NCBI GenBank assembly: GCA_021153265.1
Contig: JAGKTU010000045.1
Span: 1 to 17,144 of the forward strand
Length of the DNA: 17,144 bases
Origin: Clostridia bacterium
GTDB taxonomy: Bacteria > Bacillota > Clostridia > Oscillospirales > Oscillospiraceae
Reading direction: 5' to 3'
The notes beneath the pieces were generated by a model. That model was given only the letters and a program-made list of their open reading frames with translations, did no database searches and was not told the DNA's origin. The translations under genes were made by a program, and so were the position numbers. How positions within the stretch are numbered: position 1 is the stretch's first letter; every line of letters starts with the position of its first letter. Positions 14,230-17,144 of this stretch are shown here, piece after piece.

Positions 14230-14258
14230 TTGACAGGCAGATATTATTTGGGTAATAT
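14230..14258 (+). promoter_or_regulatory. Near-consensus promoter of the tRNA-Arg gene
   Basis: A perfect TTGACA (14230-14235), a 17-bp spacer and TAATAT (14253-14258) place the start a few bases before the tRNA 5' end at 14269. Confidence 0.88.
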
Positions 14259-14268
14259 ATGTTGGTAC

Positions 14269-14345
14269 GCCCCTGTACCTCACCAGGATAGAGGGTCCGC
14301 CTCCTAAGCGGAATGTAGTGCGTTCGAGTCGCGCCAGGGGTGCCA
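14269..14345 (+). tRNA. tRNA-Arg, anticodon CCU, CCA end encoded
   Basis: The 77-nt sequence folds as a full cloverleaf. The acceptor arm is GCCCCTG/CAGGGGT (14269-14275 with 14335-14341), the D arm CCTC/GAGG, and the anticodon arm TCCGC/GCGGA around loop CTCCTAA with anticodon CCT at 14303-14305. The T arm is GTGCG/CGCGC around loop TTCGAGT, followed by discriminator G and CCA (14343-14345). It reads AGG arginine codons. Two details are slightly odd: the terminal pair is G1-U72 rather than G-C, and the D-stem 10-25 pair is C-G instead of the usual G-C. Promoter and terminator flank it, so it is a single-gene unit. Confidence 0.95.
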
Positions 14346-14350
14346 GAATA

Positions 14351-14387
14351 AACCCACGTTTGTCTCAGACAAATGTGGGTTCTTTTT
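14351..14387 (+). terminator. Intrinsic terminator of the tRNA-Arg gene
   Basis: A 15-bp stem with one G-U pair (14351-14365 with 14367-14381) is followed by TTTTT (14383-14387). It begins six bases after the tRNA CCA end. Confidence 0.9.
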
Positions 14388-14436
14388 CCTTAATCTATTC
14401 TTAATGGAGGATTTCCATTTTCCTGCTGGTTTTTCA

Positions 14437-14464
14437 TTGATTTCTCTGGAAATCTGTGTAATAA
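14437..14464 (+). promoter_or_regulatory. Candidate promoter of the 122-aa exported protein gene
   Basis: TTGATT (14437-14442), a 16-bp spacer and TAATAA (14459-14464). A perfect 10-bp palindrome ACAGATCTGT (14500-14509) lies in the leader between it and the ribosome site. Confidence 0.45.
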
Positions 14465-14545
14465 TTGTATCAAGAGGAAAATCCGTAATTAATAAGCTCA
14501 CAGATCTGTCGGAAGAATTCACAGTTTAGAAATAGGAGGTCGACC

Positions 14546-14914
14546 ATGAAAACGAGCATGAAACGAACACTGCTCACTCTGATTGCTGTCGTTTTGGTGG
14601 CAACCGTCATTTGGGCATCGTCACTGATCAAATGCGAGGTACTTACGAAGATCTATTCGGATGAATTCGAAAATGCGTACAAGCAAAATCCAATGCTTGG
14701 AGAAATGGAGTATTTCAAGGTTCTAAAGTGCGATGGAAAGACCGCCGAGGTTTACTACGTCAGCAAAGGAATGACCAATGGGGATGTCTTATCCTTTGAA
14801 TACCACAACGGCACATGGATAGAAACGTCTTGGAACACCATTTGGTCTGATTCAGGAAGTGCTTCTGAGGTTATTTATCCTTACTGGTGGCACTTTATTT
14901 ACGGAGGTTTGTAA
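14546..14914 (+). CDS. Small exported or membrane-anchored protein of unknown function
   Basis: The 122-aa product has a basic start (MKTSMKR), a hydrophobic stretch (about 8-26, ending near WASSLIKC) that is a signal peptide or uncleaved anchor, and a compact outside domain of about 90 residues. That domain contains MEYFKVLKCDGKTAEVYYVS and an aromatic tail ending PYWWHFIYGGL. I recall no named family. The start is secure: AGGAGG lies 7 nt before the ATG. It is a single-gene unit between the tRNA terminator and a bidirectional terminator. Its surroundings (next to a tRNA, A/T-rich upstream stretch) fit a recently acquired gene, but no integrase or repeat is present to support that. Confidence 0.8.
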   Translation: MKTSMKRTLLTLIAVVLVATVIWASSLIKCEVLTKIYSDEFENAYKQNPMLGEMEYFKVLKCDGKTAEVYYVSKGMTNGDVLSFEYHNGTWIETSWNTIWSDSGSASEVIYPYWWHFIYGGL

Positions 14915-14937
14915 ACTGCACCACATAATGATACAGC

Positions 14938-14974
14938 AAAATCAGCCGAAACCATTGGTTTCGGCTGATTTTTT
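14938..14974. terminator. Bidirectional terminator between the 122-aa gene and the kinase gene
   Basis: A 16-bp perfect stem (14938-14953 with 14957-14972) and ATT loop has T runs on both strands. It follows the plus-strand gene by 23 nt and directly abuts the stop of the minus-strand kinase gene (14973-14975). Confidence 0.92.
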
Positions 14975-15734
14975 AAATTTCATACAGGTAGTTTTCCAGT
15001 GTATCTACCGCGTTTTCGTCGATCCTGCAGCCATAGCGGCAGACAGTGGTGCTTCTGAGCATCTTTTCCACCAAGCCCGAAACTTTGATCAGCTGTTCCC
15101 GGTCGGAAACTGCATAATCGATCTGTCCCATGACCAAGCGGAGGATCTGCCAGGCCGAGGTTGTCCGGATGGCATTCTCCCCTGCCTGTTCCAGCAAAAC
15201 GATCGCCTTCAAAGCAGACGTAACGTTGCTGCACACGCCGGAAGTTCCGCTGAGATAATGGCTGGCAACCAAAGTTCCGTTGTCGGTCGGTGTGATGAGA
15301 ACCCGATCACCGTTAACCACCTTCGCACCCCGGTATTGCTGCCACAGTTCTGCCTGCGTGGACTTTCCGATGCCGGACGGACCGCTGAAGAGGATTCCTT
15401 CTCCTCTGTGACAAATATAGGAAGCATGCATAGTCAGCGTCCCCCGTTCCAGCAGCAGCGAGGACAGCGGCAGCAGATTCAGCACCTGCCAAAAGGTTGG
15501 CTGTACATACCATTCCGGCGGCAGTGCAATCAGAAATCGGTTGCCATCACGCTGGATCTTGGCATAGCCATCCGCCTGCAAAGTCTCTTCTCCCGGATAA
15601 GCGTAACGGATGTGTACAGCGACGTCCGCATCATCTTCGGTCTGAAACAGCGCCAAATTGCCGCCCCATCCCAGATCCATCTCACTATCCGCCAAGAAAA
15701 CGGTATTGCCGATCCGTACTCGCTTAGTGTGCAT
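14973..15734 (-). CDS. HprK-like P-loop kinase family protein
   Basis: The 253-aa product has an N-terminal region of about 95 residues with no motif I know, then a kinase domain related to HPr kinase/phosphorylase and PEP carboxykinase folds. Visible are LTMHASYI (100-107) leading into the Walker A loop GPSGIGKST (118-126), an acidic NGDR (141-144) where HprK has its catalytic Asp pair, and a glycine loop SGTSGVCSN (162-170). Such stand-alone homologues occur in Clostridia and in peptide clusters; one of them phosphorylates the C-terminal Ser of the lasso peptide paeninodin. The length and lack of an HPr-type N-domain argue against true HprK. The ATG at 15734 overlaps the upstream gene by 11 bp; TTG at 15740, 6 nt after AGGTGA, is a real alternative start. 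Confidence 0.8.
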   Translation of the reverse strand: MHTKRVRIGNTVFLADSEMDLGWGGNLALFQTEDDADVAVHIRYAYPGEETLQADGYAKIQRDGNRFLIALPPEWYVQPTFWQVLNLLPLSSLLLERGTLTMHASYICHRGEGILFSGPSGIGKSTQAELWQQYRGAKVVNGDRVLITPTDNGTLVASHYLSGTSGVCSNVTSALKAIVLLEQAGENAIRTTSAWQILRLVMGQIDYAVSDREQLIKVSGLVEKMLRSTTVCRYGCRIDENAVDTLENYLYEI

Positions 15735-16551
15735 AATCAACGAACATCACCTGACTGGAGCCAGGCCAGAAGTGGCTGACGGATGCACTGTAAGTGGCAT
15801 TGGCCTCCAGACCGGGGATGGTAACGCGGTAAGTGATTCCTCCGAAATAGCCATCGGCGGTACGGGTCTTGTAATAGACATAGATGGGTCCGGGGATCGC
15901 AACATCCGTTAAGTTTCGCAGTTCGATGCCACGCTCCGTGCCGGAAATCGCAAACACATCCTCGTAAAGGGACGGTTCCGCGTCAAAGAAGACACAAACT
16001 TCCACGTCCGCATTCATAGTCGCTTCACTGCCAACGAAGGATGCCCGGTTGAGATCCTGCACAATTGCACGCTCGCCGGCCGGCAGCGTGGTCAGGCGGA
16101 ATTCATAGACATGGTCGCCGCTGGTGATCTTGAATTGCAGGAGCTGGACAGCTTTGCCGCTTCGGTTTTCCACCATAACGGCACAGAAATTCTCCAATTG
16201 GGAATCGCTGCCGTCTTCCACATATTTTCCGCTGTAATTGCCCACATGGACAATGTAGAGCCCCTGATCCAGCAGCATAGGTGCAGATTCGGTCGGAATG
16301 TTGCTATCAGGTGTCTGCGGATCGACAGGGTTCTGCGGATCACGATTGTCATCCGGCTGGGTGGGAGCAGACGGGCCTGTCTCAGCCGTCGGCTGAGTGG
16401 TCTGGGACACATTCTGTCCACCGGCAGAATCTCTTTTTCCGGATAGAATCACTGTCACTGCAACGAGAACCACAAGCAGAATGGATACTACTCCGATTGC
16501 GATCTGCAAAAATCGCTTGGATGAATGGTTTTGCTTTTTATTTTGAGACAT
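15724..16551 (-). CDS. Membrane-tethered ectodomain protein with Thr/Pro-rich stalk
   Basis: The 275-aa product has a short basic cytoplasmic start, a membrane helix (about 14-37), a disordered stalk rich in Thr, Pro, Gln and Asp (about 40-92), and an outside domain (93-275). The outside domain has alternating beta-like runs such as CAVMVENRSGKAVQLLQFKI and LTTLPAGERAIV, suggesting an Ig-like or DUF4352-like fold; I cannot name it. The ATG at 16551 is preferred because GAAGGA lies 9-10 nt upstream, and the in-frame ATG at 16569 would put that site inside the gene. It has its own strong promoter and overlaps the kinase gene by about 11 bp, so the two are one transcription and probably one functional unit. 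Confidence 0.8.
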   Translation of the reverse strand: MSQNKKQNHSSKRFLQIAIGVVSILLVVLVAVTVILSGKRDSAGGQNVSQTTQPTAETGPSAPTQPDDNRDPQNPVDPQTPDSNIPTESAPMLLDQGLYIVHVGNYSGKYVEDGSDSQLENFCAVMVENRSGKAVQLLQFKITSGDHVYEFRLTTLPAGERAIVQDLNRASFVGSEATMNADVEVCVFFDAEPSLYEDVFAISGTERGIELRNLTDVAIPGPIYVYYKTRTADGYFGGITYRVTIPGLEANATYSASVSHFWPGSSQVMFVDYAH

Positions 16552-16578
16552 AAAAATTAGTCCTTCCATTTTTTGACC

Positions 16579-16607
16579 ATTATACTATGGGGCTTAAGTG
16601 AAATCAA
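16579..16607 (-). promoter_or_regulatory. Promoter of the ectodomain protein-kinase operon
   Basis: TTGATT (16607-16602), a 17-bp spacer and a perfect TATAAT (16584-16579) on the minus strand, a few bases after the terminator of the 92-aa peptide gene. The leader is only about 20 nt. Confidence 0.85.
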
Positions 16608-16622
16608 GTTCTTTTCCACAAG

Positions 16623-16652
16623 AAAAGTCCCCGCCGCATGGCGGGGACTTTT
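16623..16652 (-). terminator. Intrinsic terminator of the 92-aa peptide gene
   Basis: A 13-bp stem (AAAAGTCCCCGCC, 16623-16635, with 16640-16652) with a 4-nt loop. The minus-strand T run lies in the 3' arm. It begins 9 nt after the peptide stop and separates it from the ectodomain-kinase operon. Confidence 0.88.
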
Positions 16653-16661
16653 GAATGTAGT

Positions 16662-16940
16662 TTAGGACATGAACATCCGGCTTGCGTCGGTGCTGACGTG
16701 GTAGCACAGATCGCCCAGTTGGTCCTCTTGGGGGTACATCATACACTCGAAGTTGCTGAAGAAGATGGAATAATCGCCATCTATAAACTTGCAAGTGTTG
16801 CTGGGTTCGCTGAAGGTGCCGTAGACTGCACAGCTGTTGGCAGCGTGCATGCCGATCACATCTCCGCAGCCGCCGGCGATGTTGCTGGAAAAGGCGAAAT
16901 TTTCAAAAGATACAAGGGGTTTTCCGTAGGGTTTCTTCAT
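16662..16940 (-). CDS. Cys-containing peptide with a leader-like N-terminus (possible RiPP-type precursor)
   Basis: The 92-aa product starts MKKPYGKPLVSFENFAFSSN and continues IAGGCGDVIG. The pattern Y-x-K-P, then an acidic-x-F, then I-A-x-x-C-G is one I associate with a family of small clostridial peptides found beside PqqD or HprK-like genes; that association is from memory and not verified here. The remainder holds Cys at 25, 37, 50, 66 and 79 and ends with Ser92. There is no signal peptide or membrane helix. The ATG at 16940 has AAGGAG 9 nt upstream; the frame opens earlier at a TTG that overlaps the end of the preceding gene and is less likely. It lies 17 nt after the anchored surface-protein gene, has its own terminator, and is followed by the ectodomain-kinase operon. 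Confidence 0.72.
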   Translation of the reverse strand: MKKPYGKPLVSFENFAFSSNIAGGCGDVIGMHAANSCAVYGTFSEPSNTCKFIDGDYSIFFSNFECMMYPQEDQLGDLCYHVSTDASRMFMS

Positions 16941-16957
16941 GTTTTTCGCTCCTTTCC

Positions 16958-17144
16958 TCAATTTTCTTCCTTCTTGCGAAGTACGGTTGCTGCGCCCATG
17001 CCCATCAGGCTGAAGACCATCAGCATCACGAACAGTATGACCTCGTCGCCGGTCTTGGCGTTGCTGCCATCCTGAGAGGGCTTGTTGCCGCTGCCGGAAG
17101 GCTTGGTGGTCTCTTCCTCGGGCTTGGTGGTGGGCTGAGTGGTT
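16958..17144 (-). CDS. C-terminal fragment of a KTGD-anchored surface protein (gene runs off the right edge)
   Basis: Only the last 61 codons are present. They encode a Thr/Pro/Lys-rich wall-spanning stretch (TTQPTTKPEEETTKPSGSG), then SNAKTGDEVIL, a hydrophobic helix (about 20 residues) and a basic tail VLRKKEEN. This is the layout of a Gram-positive sortase-type sorting signal with an NAKTGD motif in place of LPXTG, a variant common in clostridial surface proteins. Such proteins are exported and end up linked to the wall or held by the helix. The missing N-terminal part decides its role. It sits directly upstream of, and probably in one operon with, the 92-aa peptide gene. Confidence 0.75.
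   Translation of the reverse strand, partial: TTQPTTKPEEETTKPSGSGNKPSQDGSNAKTGDEVILFVMLMVFSLMGMGAATVLRKKEEN

Noticed and set aside
14500..14509. 10-bp palindrome ACAGATCTGT before the 122-aa gene as an operator
   Set aside because: A single short palindrome of this size is expected by chance; no second copy or known consensus.
14304..14522. Minus-strand ORF of 72 codons over the tRNA region
   Set aside because: It overlaps the tRNA-Arg gene and its terminator; the C-terminal residues are translated from antisense tRNA, a common false call.
14346..14974. Genomic island inserted at the tRNA-Arg gene
   Set aside because: No integrase, no repeat of the tRNA 3' end, and no mobile-element gene in the window; only position and A/T-rich flank hint at it.
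1..17144. CRISPR array, insertion sequence, toxin-antitoxin or phage module
   Set aside because: No regularly spaced repeats, transposase, terminal inverted repeats or phage structural genes were seen on reading both strands.

Overview
The window looks like chromosomal DNA from a gut-type, low-to-mid GC Firmicute, most likely an Oscillospirales/Ruminococcaceae-like clostridium. Pointers are strong AGGAGG-type ribosome sites, a SAM-I riboswitch on metK, SecG/PrfB/PepD of clostridial type, a SpoVB-like flippase, a KTGD-type surface-anchor tail and an HprK-like P-loop kinase family common in Clostridia. The genus is inference; no rRNA is present. The gene calls are well separated by recognisable promoters and intrinsic terminators, so most transcription units can be drawn directly from the sequence.

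Region 1 (1-3580, minus strand): the 5' end of a glutamine-dependent NAD+ synthetase gene, an uncharacterised B12-binding-type radical SAM enzyme, and metK. The metK leader carries a complete SAM-I riboswitch with aptamer, antiterminator and terminator all visible. The radical SAM gene and metK end in almost identical terminators.

Region 2 (3620-5370, plus strand): a rhomboid-fold membrane protein without a visible catalytic serine motif and with a C-terminal Cys/His metal-binding tail, then a tandem OB-fold (SSB-like) protein. The SSB-like gene overlaps the end of feoB tail to tail, and its terminator lies inside feoB.

Region 3 (5277-9591): the ferrous-iron uptake operon feoA-feoB (minus), with a 19-bp dyad in its promoter, divergent from nth (endonuclease III) and a SpoVB-like flippase (plus). 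A strong hairpin between nth and the flippase gene contains the flippase ribosome site.

Region 4 (9597-14040, minus strand): pepD (dipeptidase); secG with its own promoter and a structured leader; and a prfB operon carrying prfB, a membrane-anchored phosphodiester-glycosidase-family protein and a translationally coupled small membrane protein. This prfB has no programmed frameshift.

Region 5 (14050-14974): an unannotated tiny acidic ORF with its own terminator and a SigE-like (sporulation) promoter, a tRNA-Arg(CCU) with a near-consensus promoter, and a small exported protein of unknown function.

Region 6 (14973-17144, minus strand): the most intriguing part. It holds a tail fragment of a Thr/Pro-rich KTGD-anchored surface protein, a 92-aa Cys-containing peptide with a leader-like N-terminus, a membrane-tethered ectodomain protein, and an HprK-like kinase overlapping it. 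Together they look like a cell-surface or RiPP-like peptide system, continuing beyond the right edge of the window. No peptide cyclase, radical SAM maturase, protease or exporter is visible here, so that reading is a hypothesis.
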